From: Vibrio aestuarianus | Lineage (GTDB): Bacteria > Pseudomonadota > Gammaproteobacteria > Enterobacterales > Vibrionaceae | Direction: 5' to 3' | DNA: 64,000 nucleotides | Assembly (NCBI RefSeq): GCF_012395185.1 | Contig: NZ_JAAZTU010000006.1 | Coordinates: 62,001-126,000 of the forward strand | Shown here: in pieces, positions 37,835-47,149 of the stretch | Layout of the letters: each line of letters starts with the position of its first letter | Position numbering within the stretch: position 1 is the first letter of the stretch | Translations under genes and position numbers: made by a program | Notes under the pieces: model-generated | What the model saw: only the letters and a program-made list of their open reading frames with translations | Told to the model about the DNA's origin: nothing | The model's database searches: none

Positions 37835-39272
37835 TAATGCCGATCAGTTAAGGCATTAATTACAGGATCAATTGAACGATCCTATCAGTATGTAAGAATC
37901 CGATATCGGTTATCTGGTATCGGATTTTTTTATGCGTTTTGAAAGTGAGTTAGCGACTGCGTTTAAGTCTTGCAATACATTCTATACATTCGAAAAATAT
38001 GCAGAATTACTGTCCCCAGAGCTTATTGATAAAGGGTTTAAGCAAGCTAGTGTAGCCACCGTAAGAAAGCGACGCTTACCTCATGAGACTGTTCTGTGGT
38101 CAATTATTGGAATGGCGCTCTATCGACAGAAATCTGTCTGGGATATTGCCACGCAAATGGACATTATGTTGCCTGATAAGAAGCCTTTAGTCGCTCCGAG
38201 TGCTATCGTTCAAGCAAGGCAGCGCTTAGGGTCTGATGCTGTGAAAGAAGTATTTAAGGTCGTTGCTCAACACGGATACGAAGTGAACTCGTTTGAGCCA
38301 TGGGCTGGGCTCAATCTATTTGCTGTTGACGGCGTTGTGTGGCGAACCGCTGATACGGCTGAAAATCATAAGGTCTTTCAAACACAAAGTAATCAGCATC
38401 GTGAGAATACTTACCCTCAAATTCGTATGGTCTGCCATATGGAGCTCACCACCCACCAACTCATTAACAGTGCATTCTCAGGCTATCGTACAAACGAAAT
38501 GGTACTTGCAGAGGATCTAATTGAAACAACCCCCGACCATTCATTGACCATGTTCGATAAAGGTTACTACTCCTTAGGGTTGCTGAATCGTTGGCACCAG
38601 TCTGGTATAGAAAGGCACTGGTTAATCCCAGCCAAAAAAGACCTGAACTATGAGGTACTCCATCGCTCTGGAAAAAATGACTGTCGTGTTCGCCTGAAAA
38701 CCACTCCTCAATCTCGTAAGAAGTTCAGTGACTTACCAGAATTTGTTGAAGCAAGGCTCGTCAGTAAAACGATAAAAGGCAAACAATATCGAATACTCAC
38801 CTCAGTGGTTGATGAGATGCGTTTTCCTGGTGAAGAAATCGCAGAACTCTATCGATACCGCTGGGAAATAGAGTTAGGTTACAGAGAGATGAAACAGTCG
38901 CTCTTAAACAGCGAATACACGCTCAGAAGTAAGAAGCCAGAAATGATAGAGCAGGAACTATGGGGAGTATTACTCTGCTACAACCTGATACGATTAGGGA
39001 TGACTGCGGCAGCTAAAAAGCTAGGTAGTGTCTGGCCGAATCAACTTAGCTTTACCAGTTGCTCAATGGCTATTACACAGTTCTTTGCAACACTCCCTCT
39101 GACAAGTCCTGGTAATATCCCCAAGCACTATGAAGCTCTGTTGGAGCAAATGGGGTATTTTAAACTTCCACCCAGACGTGAAGATAGGTCATATCCAAGA
39201 TGGGTGAAGTCAAAGCCCCAAAAGTATCCTCGAAATAAGAAAAATGCCAGTCAGATTAACTGACTGGCATTA
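37835..39272 (+). mobile_element. IS4-family insertion sequence (complete)
   Basis: 1438-bp element with terminal inverted repeats: left TAATGCCGATCAGTTAA, right end (reverse complement) TAATGCCAGTCAGTTAA, differing at two positions. The left end is like that of E. coli IS4 as I remember it (1426 bp). Single transposase gene intact and flanked by identical 10-bp target duplications, so the insertion is recent. It landed inside CTCAATTGGG, the centre of a terminator-like hairpin. Confidence 0.93.
37932..39263 (+). CDS. IS4-family transposase
   Basis: 443-aa DDE transposase matching IS4 InsG length (442). Catalytic context: FAVDGVVWR (D1), [10 protein letters not shown] (D2) and [19 protein letters not shown] (E, the YREMK signature of the IS4 family). 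No frameshift. The last 10 codons run into the right inverted repeat. Confidence 0.95.
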   Translation: MRFESELATAFKSCNTFYTFEKYAELLSPELIDKGFKQASVATVRKRRLPHETVLWSIIGMALYRQKSVWDIATQMDIMLPDKKPLVAPSAIVQARQRLGSDAVKEVFKVVAQHGYEVNSFEPWAGLNLFAVDGVVWRTADTAENHKVFQTQSNQHRENTYPQIRMVCHMELTTHQLINSAFSGYRTNEMVLAEDLIETTPDHSLTMFDKGYYSLGLLNRWHQSGIERHWLIPAKKDLNYEVLHRSGKNDCRVRLKTTPQSRKKFSDLPEFVEARLVSKTIKGKQYRILTSVVDEMRFPGEEIAELYRYRWEIELGYREMKQSLLNSEYTLRSKKPEMIEQELWGVLLCYNLIRLGMTAAAKKLGSVWPNQLSFTSCSMAITQFFATLPLTSPGNIPKHYEALLEQMGYFKLPPRREDRSYPRWVKSKPQKYPRNKKNASQIN

Positions 39273-39282
39273 CTCAATTGGG
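39273..39282 (+). repeat. 10-bp target-site duplication, right copy
   Basis: CTCAATTGGG immediately after the IS right end. Confidence 0.85.
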
Positions 39283-39312
39283 GATTTTTTGATGTCTATA
39301 ACTTTGAAACTA

Positions 39313-39804
39313 TCAATCGATCGTTGGGTAGTTTCCACTAATTTTTGCCCGCTGAGTTTGAACACCTTCAAATTCGAGTTCTTCATCATAGGTAATCAAT
39401 ATTTCATTATTGGCTTGTTTACTTAAACGAGTATCAAAGAAACGATTATTTACATTGATGAGATCACGCTTTAGTTCTGGTGTTAAGTTGTCTCTGACAT
39501 GAAGGAATTCAGAATTCAGAGTAAGAAAAAAGAACGAATTATTTGTAAAGCCTATTATCCCTGAGCTTTTACGCGTTGTACCATCAGATAAAGTAGAAAC
39601 AAAGGTAAATAGACCGTAATTAGCGTATACATGTAATGAACGCTCTGGATTAAATAATCGACTTTCGATTGTAAATTCTGAACCCAATAAGCGTATCCAA
39701 GGGCCAAGGATAATAAGCAAACAAAAGGCGAGAGATATCTTCCAAAGTGAGAATTTACCAGAAGCCCAACTTACCTTTAAATTGAATATTTTCGATTTTT
39801 TCAT
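39313..39804 (-). CDS. Small single-pass membrane protein, ToxS-like partner family (paralogue 1)
   Basis: 163 aa: basic N-terminus, one TM (~22-38, ISLAFCLLIILGPWIRLL), then an outward-facing beta-type domain. A motif GLFTFVSTL...GIIGFTNNSFFFLTL is shared with the three other small proteins of this locus (39755-40180, 48015-48464, 48455-48901). Overlaps the preceding gene by 50 bp in a different frame. Last gene of the left module. Not a recognised family; ToxS-like role is inferred from topology and the adjacent membrane-bound regulator. Confidence 0.65.
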   Translation of the reverse strand: MKKSKIFNLKVSWASGKFSLWKISLAFCLLIILGPWIRLLGSEFTIESRLFNPERSLHVYANYGLFTFVSTLSDGTTRKSSGIIGFTNNSFFFLTLNSEFLHVRDNLTPELKRDLINVNNRFFDTRLSKQANNEILITYDEELEFEGVQTQRAKISGNYPTID

Positions 39805-40180
39805 GTTTTAACCGTTTTCGCATGTGAATAGTGTTTTTATCAGAGTTTAACTGCGCGACGTTGAGCCTTGATAGATGGTGAATCGAATCGAGCTTAAGCA
39901 CTTCACTGTCGTCTAGATGGCGATTAATAAACTGATAATCCCTGTCGAGAGAGAGCATGAACACGGTGTCGTTGAATACCCCATAGATGCCATACCCATT
40001 TCTCACCACTTCATTAGGTAGAAACTGTACTGATGAGTAAAAGCCATGTGAGAATTGCAAGTGAATCTCGGCGCGTTGTTTAGTGTAGTCGCTGTATATA
40101 GAGAACTCACCGCCAGTTGCATTGATGTAAGGCACTGCTAAAACCGCAAGAATGATGATAAGTGGTCGCTTTAAATTCAT
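39755..40180 (-). CDS. Small exported/membrane-anchored protein (paralogue 2)
   Basis: 141 aa; N-terminal hydrophobic segment (PLIIILAVLAVPYINA) that could be a TM anchor, then GFYSSVQFLPN...GIYGVFNDTVFMLSL, matching the locus motif. GAGGTT lies 7 nt upstream of the ATG, 11 bp after the regulator. Function unknown. Confidence 0.65.
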   Translation of the reverse strand: MNLKRPLIIILAVLAVPYINATGGEFSIYSDYTKQRAEIHLQFSHGFYSSVQFLPNEVVRNGYGIYGVFNDTVFMLSLDRDYQFINRHLDDSEVLKLDSIHHLSRLNVAQLNSDKNTIHMRKRLKHEKIENIQFKGKLGFW

Positions 40181-40191
40181 GATGCAGAACC

Positions 40192-40743
40192 TCAGTTGTA
40201 AATTGAGTGATAGAGTGCAACAGTATATGCCCAGATACAGACTGTGAGTATTAGGTCACCCCAACGAATATGCCGTTTGTTGTGTTCACAAGTCGAATGG
40301 CTTGGTTGGGTCTGTTTTCTTTTAACTTTGGTGCGTTTAGACGGGGAGCCAATTTCATTAATATATGAAACCTTTCGTTGTTTGGGGCTTTCTCTTAAAT
40401 TCATGTTGGGCCGTTGGTCTTCACCAACTAACTGAATCGATGTCGGGATTTGCAACTTGTATCCATGAGAGGGCACAACCCTTATTTCTGACTCAGGAAC
40501 GAGAGACTTGAGCTTCTTTCGAAGATGCATGATATAGACATTTAGTGAATTCGGACCAACGACACGATTTGGCCATCCCGCTAGATTCAATTGTTGACGA
40601 GTACATGGATCATAACTGTTATCATATAGGACTTTCAGAACATTAAATTCAATAGAAGTGAGAGACACTGAGTCCAGAAGAATCAGTGGTTCATCATCAT
40701 AGAGTTCTAGCGCGTCTTGTTTTGAGTTTAGATATAGCAACAT
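40192..40743 (-). CDS. Membrane-bound winged-helix (ToxR-type) regulator, left module
   Basis: 183 aa: OmpR/ToxR-like DNA-binding domain at residues ~1-100 (SLTSIEFNVLKVL, GWPNRVVGPNSLNVYIMHLRKKL, VVPSHGYKL), a basic linker, and a single C-terminal TM at ~163-179 with almost no periplasmic part. No receiver domain. The recognition helix WPxRVVGxNSLxVxIMxLRKKL is shared with the regulator at 47405. It follows the LysM gene by 3 bp, so it sits at the end of the pilus operon. Confidence 0.8.
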   Translation of the reverse strand: MLLYLNSKQDALELYDDEPLILLDSVSLTSIEFNVLKVLYDNSYDPCTRQQLNLAGWPNRVVGPNSLNVYIMHLRKKLKSLVPESEIRVVPSHGYKLQIPTSIQLVGEDQRPNMNLRESPKQRKVSYINEIGSPSKRTKVKRKQTQPSHSTCEHNKRHIRWGDLILTVCIWAYTVALYHSIYN

Positions 40744-40746
40744 GAT

Positions 40747-41577
40747 TTATTCACACTGTGTTTTAGGAAGAAACACAACATCGCCGGGGTAGATCAAATT
40801 GATATCTGCCAGATCGGCAAAGTTACCGTTGATCTGCTTTAACGCCTCTAAGGTGCTCTGATGTTGGTGAGCAATTTTAATTAGCCAGTCATCTTGTTTT
40901 ACGACGTAGCGAATAGGCTGGCAAACTTGTGGTTCAGCTTTAACCTTGACGATAATTTCAGGCTCATAGACCTTCACTTCGGAAGTAGAATGAACAGAAA
41001 GGTCTTCATAAACAACGAGGTCTGGCTCGTATTTGTTTTGTGATGGGAAGTGGTAACGCATTCCAATACTTAACACTTGCAGATCTTTTTCTGGGTCATC
41101 GCTAAAGATAAACTTATAGCCGAACTTTATTGCGAGTTGCTCATTGAACTCGTACTCCACGCCAAGTTGACTAATGGGTGACCATGCATTCCCTTCTAAT
41201 AACATACCTGCACCAGCGTAAAGGTTATAGTGGCGTGACAGCGGCATCGTAGCGAGTAACGAAATATCAGTGCTATTGAATCTTTCTTCGCCAACTTCTG
41301 AATACAGGGAGTCCGGTTCTTTCATGGTTTTAATATGCCCGTAATAACCAGTACTAGCCTCGACTGACCATGTTTTTGTTAGGTCGTAACCTAATAGAAA
41401 CTGACCACCAAATCCAGAGTCAGATACTTCAGAATTTGTTTTACCAGCGTTAGTCACGTCAGCACCAATGTAAAACGGCGAAGCATCGGCCAAGCATAGG
41501 TTAGGTAGCATTAATAAGCTCGCGATAAAACTTTTAGTTGTTAAAGCATTATCGAAAGAAAAAGTCGATAGTTTCAT
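40747..41577 (-). CDS. Outer-membrane beta-barrel protein with C-terminal LysM domain
   Basis: 276 aa with a signal peptide (cleavage near CLADA). Residues ~35-190 look like an OmpA-type eight-stranded barrel (SPFYIGADVT...LSIGMRYHF, aromatic strand ends); then a linker and a LysM-like domain at ~226-272 (YVVKQDDWLIKIAHQHQSTLEALKQIN...IYPGDVVFLP), expected to bind peptidoglycan. This mirrors OmpA logic with LysM replacing the OmpA C-domain. TAATG overlap with the tip gene indicates it belongs to the fimbrial operon. Confidence 0.75.
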   Translation of the reverse strand: MKLSTFSFDNALTTKSFIASLLMLPNLCLADASPFYIGADVTNAGKTNSEVSDSGFGGQFLLGYDLTKTWSVEASTGYYGHIKTMKEPDSLYSEVGEERFNSTDISLLATMPLSRHYNLYAGAGMLLEGNAWSPISQLGVEYEFNEQLAIKFGYKFIFSDDPEKDLQVLSIGMRYHFPSQNKYEPDLVVYEDLSVHSTSEVKVYEPEIIVKVKAEPQVCQPIRYVVKQDDWLIKIAHQHQSTLEALKQINGNFADLADINLIYPGDVVFLPKTQCE

Positions 41578-42617
41578 TAGTACAGTTCCTCAAACATAAC
41601 AGTGAAGCTTCCTGAATAGGCGCCAGTTTCCACATCTGTTGAAGGAATATTCTGGTAGCTAACATTGAGATCGAAATTTATCACAGAGCTAGGCGACTGA
41701 ATCTCGTAGCTTGTTTGGTTATTGTCGAGTTGATTGACGCCATTTTTAACCCAATCTGTATCCTTACAGTTCGCTTCATTGCACTGAATCGTGTAGGGGA
41801 TGGATGTTTTTCCTGACGCTGATTTCAGCTCAAAGTTATTTGTCAGCAGTGTCATCGATAAGCCTGTACTGAACTGGCCTATTGCGGTTATGTTAAATGT
41901 CGTTTGAGCTGAAACTGTCTGGTTTGTTGTGTCGTACACAGGGTTCAAAACCCCGTCGCCTGTAACGTCAATACTCTCCAAACTGTTTGGCGTGTAATCG
42001 ATATTCACCGTAAAAACGTCTGGAAGAATACGGTAGGTCAACGCCCCACCTGCGGAGCGATAATAGTATTTGATGTCAGCTGGAATTGTCGCCGTGTACA
42101 TACCTTTTTCCTGACCCTGAAGCGCGTTCAATAGAGAGGTTGTATCTATGTCGAACGTTGGACGATAGAAATAAAACGGGGTAATGGATTGCGGATATTC
42201 AAGTGAGAAGTCCGCACTACAGTTCTGTGTGTCGTTGTCATAAAGTGTCACAATGTTGCCTGACAAGTGAGAGCTGCTGCATGTCGGTGCTGCTAATGTA
42301 CTATCGTCCACAATATAAAAGTTTGAAGACACATTGTATTGCAAACCTTTTAGGGCGATTTGAATGTCGACACTCTGTCCGGCATTGTTGGTCAATGCCA
42401 TTGTGTCGGGTTTATCCGTAACAAAAGCGCTTGGCAAGAATTGACTCGTTGGAGTAAGGCCATTCGCGATAGACCAGTCACTCAGGGTGTACTGGTTTCC
42501 ACCGAGAGTGATGGCGTTTTCAAAACGTACTTGTTGCCCCTCAATATTGATATTGAGAGTGGCAGCGTAGTTAGGCATAGCCGCGAATAATAGCGACCCA
42601 AAAACGAGTCGTTTCAT
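41577..42617 (-). CDS. Putative fimbrial tip adhesin (CfaE/CooD-like)
   Basis: 346-aa exported protein (signal ends NYAA). Length and two-domain plan resemble CfaE/CooD (~360 aa): N-terminal beta adhesin half with Cys pair, a middle GMYTATIPADIKYYYR segment, then a C-terminal pilin-like domain ending in GSFTVMFEELY. Sequence identity looks low, so this is structural inference. Coupled to chaperone and LysM genes by TAATG overlaps. Confidence 0.6.
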   Translation of the reverse strand: MKRLVFGSLLFAAMPNYAATLNINIEGQQVRFENAITLGGNQYTLSDWSIANGLTPTSQFLPSAFVTDKPDTMALTNNAGQSVDIQIALKGLQYNVSSNFYIVDDSTLAAPTCSSSHLSGNIVTLYDNDTQNCSADFSLEYPQSITPFYFYRPTFDIDTTSLLNALQGQEKGMYTATIPADIKYYYRSAGGALTYRILPDVFTVNIDYTPNSLESIDVTGDGVLNPVYDTTNQTVSAQTTFNITAIGQFSTGLSMTLLTNNFELKSASGKTSIPYTIQCNEANCKDTDWVKNGVNQLDNNQTSYEIQSPSSVINFDLNVSYQNIPSTDVETGAYSGSFTVMFEELY

Positions 42618-43315
42618 TATTTGCTCTCACTTAGAGTCACGTCTTGACGGTAGCTTTCATCGTGGTTAACAATCGTTAATTTTAAGTTCGAAGGATCAAT
42701 GTTTTTTGGTAGGGGGTAACTACGCTCTCGACCCGCAAGAGACATGATCGTTACTTCACAATCTTCCGTAACTTTTTCATTGCATTGATCGACATAAGCA
42801 CGCACAAAACTGTTGCCTGTGTTGTTGATGTGCAGTTGACCGTTATCCAAAGAGAGCGAGTAATCAATATTTTGAGCTTGTGCCGGGATAACAAACAGAG
42901 GGCGGTAGCCAAAGTTAACGGTAACGGCTGAGTTAAGTTTTCCTTCTGGATCGTACGGAGACGGTTCGAAGCTGATCAGAAAGTATTGGTCCTTAGTGAA
43001 ATCACACTTGTTGCCACACAAAGAGCGAACACCAATTTGTTTTTGACGATGAGGCTCTAAGATGGTTTTGTTATGCGTCAGTGTGACGTGCCAATCTTCA
43101 AAGTTGTTTTCTGAGTACGGCACTCGCGTGATCTCGCCATCCTCAACCACCAATTGAGTAATGTTGGATTGGATGAATTCAGTGATCTTATTACTGTTAG
43201 TCAAAGTGAATACGCCGTTTCCATATTCGTCTCCAACCAATAACATGGTATCGACGTTCATCGCGTTAACAGAGGTTGTGAGAGCGGCAGTCAGTAAAAT
43301 AGGAAGTTTTTTCAT
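42617..43315 (-). CDS. Fimbrial periplasmic chaperone
   Basis: 232 aa with a signal peptide (cleaved near SVNA). Two-Ig-domain chaperone length; edge-strand features VFTLTNSNKITEF, and a conserved basic/hydrophobic ILEPHRQKQIGVRS motif like the G1 region of alpha-family (CfaA/CooB/TcfA) chaperones. Starts 2 bp after the usher stop. Confidence 0.78.
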   Translation of the reverse strand: MKKLPILLTAALTTSVNAMNVDTMLLVGDEYGNGVFTLTNSNKITEFIQSNITQLVVEDGEITRVPYSENNFEDWHVTLTHNKTILEPHRQKQIGVRSLCGNKCDFTKDQYFLISFEPSPYDPEGKLNSAVTVNFGYRPLFVIPAQAQNIDYSLSLDNGQLHINNTGNSFVRAYVDQCNEKVTEDCEVTIMSLAGRERSYPLPKNIDPSNLKLTIVNHDESYRQDVTLSESK

Positions 43316-43317
43316 AA

Positions 43318-46101
43318 TCAGTTACCTTCAGGTCGGTTAAGTACAAAGTTGTGCTCTCGTAGCGCTTCCGAATTGGCGTAGCGAGCAACATTTTCTATGT
43401 GTTGACGTTGTTGATGACTGAGTTGAAGATCCTTATTTACAGTCAGGTAAACAAAAGAAGTACGGCCTAAGCGAGTAGTTATAAACTCCATCCCGCTGTC
43501 AGTCAGTGCATGCAATTGTTCGTTCAGTATGTTGATGTCATCGAATTCACCTATGTACATCACGTTAATTTCTTCGTTGTTGCGCACCAACATCATTGAT
43601 TCCATTGGATTCAAGTTTGGTTGGCAGAAGTTGGTACCAAAGTTCAGCTGTTTCGCATCATCGACAGACGGCAGATAACATTGTTGGCCGTTACTGGTTA
43701 GCGCGAACTGTTGACCTTCCTGTACATCCACTTTATGAATGCCAGACGCAATGCTTGATACGCTCAAACAAGCCGGGCCTTCACATTCAATGTCGTGTAC
43801 ATCGTTGCCGAAAATATCTTTGAATTTGCTAATAAAGCTAATTACACGGCTCACGTTTGAGTTCAGTTCAATTACCGAACCTGGGTGCGTGTAGCCCGTC
43901 ACGGATTGTTGACCAGTGTTGTGTAAAGCAACGCTCTCGACATCAAGCTCGATGGTTGCGGCTTGGTAGTCGTCTAGTGTGATTACTGCTCGGTCATCGT
44001 AGATGTATTGTTTTTTCATTACTTGGTTATCGGTTCTTACCACCACCAACCCTTTGGTTTTGCGTTCATCGTCATCAAAGCGGATGTTATTTTGGGTATC
44101 GACTACTACATAAGCATCACTTTGTGCGGTAGTGAAACTCACGCTTTCACCACCAATAATTTGGGTGCTACGCAACGTAGCGTTAATCGCTTTTTCTCCG
44201 TTGTTTGCGGCGTAGACAAAGCCATCTGCTTGGTAATGCTCGTCGCGTTTTGCTGCGTATGCTGTTACGTTTGTCACTGCTGCGTTCGGAGAGTTGACGT
44301 AGTAACTGTTGCTTGCTGTTAGTCGTAAATCTGTATCTTGGTCTTCAACTAAATCTCGCGTCTCTAAGCTATTGGTATACTGGCTAAAACCATTCTCTGT
44401 AACGCTAAATCCCGTATTACCCGTTAACTTAGACGATAAGGGAACAGACCAATTTAAAGAGATAGATAGTTCGCCGTCGTCCCAGTTTGATGTCAGTTGC
44501 TCATTGTTGAACGTGACGTTCAAATCGAGTGTCGAATCGACGATAAACGGGGCGCTCAGACCTGAAGAAACAGACCAATTACTCAGTTCACGGTTGTATA
44601 AGCTGCTTTGTTCGATGTAATTAACCGAGCTATAACCTCGTACCATGTCGCCAATGTTGTAGCTGGTAGAAACGCCTAGTTGTTCTCTGTCACTGGCACC
44701 GTATAGATACTCTGCAAACGAGTTTCGCTCTGGGTTGTTTAGGCGCTCATAAGTAAAGCCCAAGCTGCCAAGGTTCCAATATCCAGACAAATACCAAGCC
44801 TCACTATCGATGTTCGAAAAGAAAAGTTCATAACGACTGTCGAAGGGAAGGTAGCCTTTAAATCCCAGCTGTCCCATCGCATGTTCGTTGGTCAACGTGC
44901 TGCCAATTGCGACCGTCTGTGTTTCCGACCATTTATAAGCCAACCCACCTTGAAGGAATGCCACGCCTTCGAATTCGTTAGTTGAAGACACCCCTGATGG
45001 TTGGTCTTCGTCACTCTGATAAGTGTCGTTGTCTTGAAATTGGCCCGCTGCGAGCGAGTAGTCAAATTCGCCTGTGTTCAGAGTGTCTGTATTCGCGTTG
45101 TAAATTCGTACCGATTCAGAAGAAACTACTTGCGTACCCACAGAGATCTCAACGGTTACGTCATAAACTCCGTTGGGTAGCTCTGAATAACTGATGCTTC
45201 CTTGACCTTCTTGTACCGACTGCTGCACGATGATTTGGTCATCGCGGAAGATCTTGAGTACGCCTTGTGCCTGCGCGTAGAAGTACAATGATTGCTCTTC
45301 ATTTTTAGCGGTACGGCTTAGGTTCTTACTCGAAGACAAATTCACGTTTACGTCATGATATTGAGTACTGTTGAGCAAGAAAGAGGTGCTGTTTAGCGCC
45401 AAGCGATCTTGGTGGTAGCCTGCCGTTAAGCGCAGGTTTTGGTACTCAAGGTTGTAGTAGCCGTAATTGAGTTCAGAGGCGTCTTCTTGGTTGCTAAGAT
45501 AGGTATCGACGTGAACTGAACCATAAGGTAGTCCCAGAATAAACTGGTCACTTAAGTTCACGTTCAGGTCGTTCGCAAAATCACTTGAGGTGTACAAGCT
45601 TGCGTTGTTGATCAAACCTGGATTTGCATTGTAAGTTGACGCGTAATGCTTCTTGAGTGCTTTCGGTTTGCTCTCCTCAAGCAGCTCTTTGTTCACATAG
45701 AGGTACAACTTGTTTGAATGGTAGTCATAAAAGGTGTCGTAGCTTTTGGGTGTGAGGCTACATAAATTAAGGTCACCTTGACAGTCTATGGTATTCGACT
45801 GGCCAACAGTAAAGCCAGCAACTATCTGTTTTGCCACACGTTCACTTAACCCTGATGACATAAGCCTACTTGCGACTGCTGATGCGTCTTCTGGGTTGCT
45901 GAATTTCACCGAATCATAGGTTACTGACATAGGAATCGTCAGGTAACTGCCATCAATGTTCTTGAATTCAACATCACGTTCTTGTCGCTGATAGAAATCT
46001 TCAAATCCAGCTGGAATATTGAGACCTGATTCTGCAAAAGTGAAGTGTGACAAAGTCACCGAACCTAAAATCATTGGTGTAATGAACATGCTATTTTTCA
46101 C
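43318..46101 (-). CDS. Outer-membrane fimbrial usher (CooC/TcfC-like)
   Basis: 927 aa from the GTG at 46101 (GGAG 8 nt upstream; overlaps the previous stop as GTGA), giving the signal MFITPMILGSVTLSHFTFA. N-terminal ~190 residues are the E-set-like region of CS1/Tcf ushers, followed by the barrel with DVTVEISVGTQ plug-like segment and a long C-terminal part (~140 aa, SIASGIHKVDVQ...) with two Cys pairs. Secretes and assembles the pilus. A canonical FimD family start is absent, consistent with alpha-fimbriae. Confidence 0.8.
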   Translation of the reverse strand: MKNSMFITPMILGSVTLSHFTFAESGLNIPAGFEDFYQRQERDVEFKNIDGSYLTIPMSVTYDSVKFSNPEDASAVASRLMSSGLSERVAKQIVAGFTVGQSNTIDCQGDLNLCSLTPKSYDTFYDYHSNKLYLYVNKELLEESKPKALKKHYASTYNANPGLINNASLYTSSDFANDLNVNLSDQFILGLPYGSVHVDTYLSNQEDASELNYGYYNLEYQNLRLTAGYHQDRLALNSTSFLLNSTQYHDVNVNLSSSKNLSRTAKNEEQSLYFYAQAQGVLKIFRDDQIIVQQSVQEGQGSISYSELPNGVYDVTVEISVGTQVVSSESVRIYNANTDTLNTGEFDYSLAAGQFQDNDTYQSDEDQPSGVSSTNEFEGVAFLQGGLAYKWSETQTVAIGSTLTNEHAMGQLGFKGYLPFDSRYELFFSNIDSEAWYLSGYWNLGSLGFTYERLNNPERNSFAEYLYGASDREQLGVSTSYNIGDMVRGYSSVNYIEQSSLYNRELSNWSVSSGLSAPFIVDSTLDLNVTFNNEQLTSNWDDGELSISLNWSVPLSSKLTGNTGFSVTENGFSQYTNSLETRDLVEDQDTDLRLTASNSYYVNSPNAAVTNVTAYAAKRDEHYQADGFVYAANNGEKAINATLRSTQIIGGESVSFTTAQSDAYVVVDTQNNIRFDDDERKTKGLVVVRTDNQVMKKQYIYDDRAVITLDDYQAATIELDVESVALHNTGQQSVTGYTHPGSVIELNSNVSRVISFISKFKDIFGNDVHDIECEGPACLSVSSIASGIHKVDVQEGQQFALTSNGQQCYLPSVDDAKQLNFGTNFCQPNLNPMESMMLVRNNEEINVMYIGEFDDINILNEQLHALTDSGMEFITTRLGRTSFVYLTVNKDLQLSHQQRQHIENVARYANSEALREHNFVLNRPEGN

Positions 46102-46616
46102 AATGAAAGCTCCGCTAAAACAGATAACTGGCCTTGGCACAGATTTGTGCCTGTCGGTAAAGCCCCAAAGGATAAGATGACGTCGTATTCGCCACTCTTT
46201 AGCTCGTCTGATGTTGTGTTGAAATCCATCAGCACTGGGTTTGATGAAGTTAGAGGCTGGTTGGCGACAGTAACGCCGACAAAGTCACTAGGTGTTGCTA
46301 ACGCCTGTTTATCGATATCAAAACACTGCGCAGTGTTGCCAGTCATGAATAACTGAAATCGAGTTGATTGGTCGGAACTAGGGATATCCGTTTCGACCAG
46401 TAACTGGGTCTGCGCATCACGAAAAGTGCCGGTTTTTGCATCGACCGTTAGCGTTAATGAAGATGGGGAAAACGTGACCTCTGTGATCTGATAAGAAAAG
46501 AAATGTTTCTTATCGATATCACTTGTTAACTGAAACGTATGAGTTTCTGCATTGGCATAAAAGCTCATAGCTCCTGCATTCAAAAGAACGACAAGTAGGC
46601 GAGTTAAGCAATTCAC
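46098..46616 (-). CDS. Minor fimbrial subunit
   Basis: 172 aa from the GTG at 46616 (GGGG 6-7 nt upstream; the TTG at 46628 is less likely), with signal NAGAMSFYANA. Beta-rich, two Cys (CFDIDK...NLCQGQ). Length and position between major pilin and usher suggest a pilin-type structural or initiator subunit. Confidence 0.65.
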   Translation of the reverse strand: MNCLTRLLVVLLNAGAMSFYANAETHTFQLTSDIDKKHFFSYQITEVTFSPSSLTLTVDAKTGTFRDAQTQLLVETDIPSSDQSTRFQLFMTGNTAQCFDIDKQALATPSDFVGVTVANQPLTSSNPVLMDFNTTSDELKSGEYDVILSFGALPTGTNLCQGQLSVLAELSL

Positions 46617-46633
46617 AGTTTTCCCCAAATCTC

Positions 46634-47149
46634 TTAAAGTGAAGCTACGTAGCTAGCCGCCATTTGAACGATAACTTGTGCTTCGCCTTCCACCGCCACG
46701 TCCGTCACGGGATTTGTATTCTTAACGTTAAGTTGAACGTAGCCGCCAGTAGCTGATCCTACAGAACCTTGGTCAAGTTTTTGCTGGTCGTTGTAAACTT
46801 CAACGTTTGCATCTTGAGTTACTTGGCTACCCATCAGAACTTGAGAGGTTACATAAGTCCATGTTGCTTCTGGTTGGCGATCGCCCACGGTTTGATCTTC
46901 TGGCGTGAAGTCACGCGCTTCTAGAACCACGTTAGAAGAAGTGAATGTGCCATCGGTATTTACATATAAGCTACCTGGTTGAATATCGCCACCAGACTCA
47001 CCCGTGATGATTAAATTTGAGCTTGGCACTGAACCACCAATTACACCGCTCCAAATAGCATCTGCAAGTGCTTCATCGGCTGCATATACCGAACCAGAAG
47101 TCATTGCGAATGCTGTTGCGCTCATCACGAAAAATTTATTAAGTTTCAT
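46634..47149 (-). CDS. Major fimbrial subunit (alpha-fimbriae type)
   Basis: 171-aa exported pilin (signal ends GSVYA), no cysteines, high Thr/Val/Gly content; N-terminal ADEALADAIWSGVIGG stretch could be the donor strand. First gene of the operon with AGGTAA before the ATG, directly downstream of the shared intergenic promoter region. Assigned by context, no named pilin recognised. Confidence 0.65.
   Translation of the reverse strand: MKLNKFFVMSATAFAMTSGSVYAADEALADAIWSGVIGGSVPSSNLIITGESGGDIQPGSLYVNTDGTFTSSNVVLEARDFTPEDQTVGDRQPEATWTYVTSQVLMGSQVTQDANVEVYNDQQKLDQGSVGSATGGYVQLNVKNTNPVTDVAVEGEAQVIVQMAASYVASL

Noticed and set aside
44008..44620. Frames opposite the usher gene (104 and 103 codons)
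   Set aside because: Antisense shadow with rare composition and no ribosome sites.
46640..46665. AGCTACGTAGCT palindrome at the major pilin 3' end
   Set aside because: It lies in coding codons (ASYVAS), is short, and has no T tract; not called a terminator.
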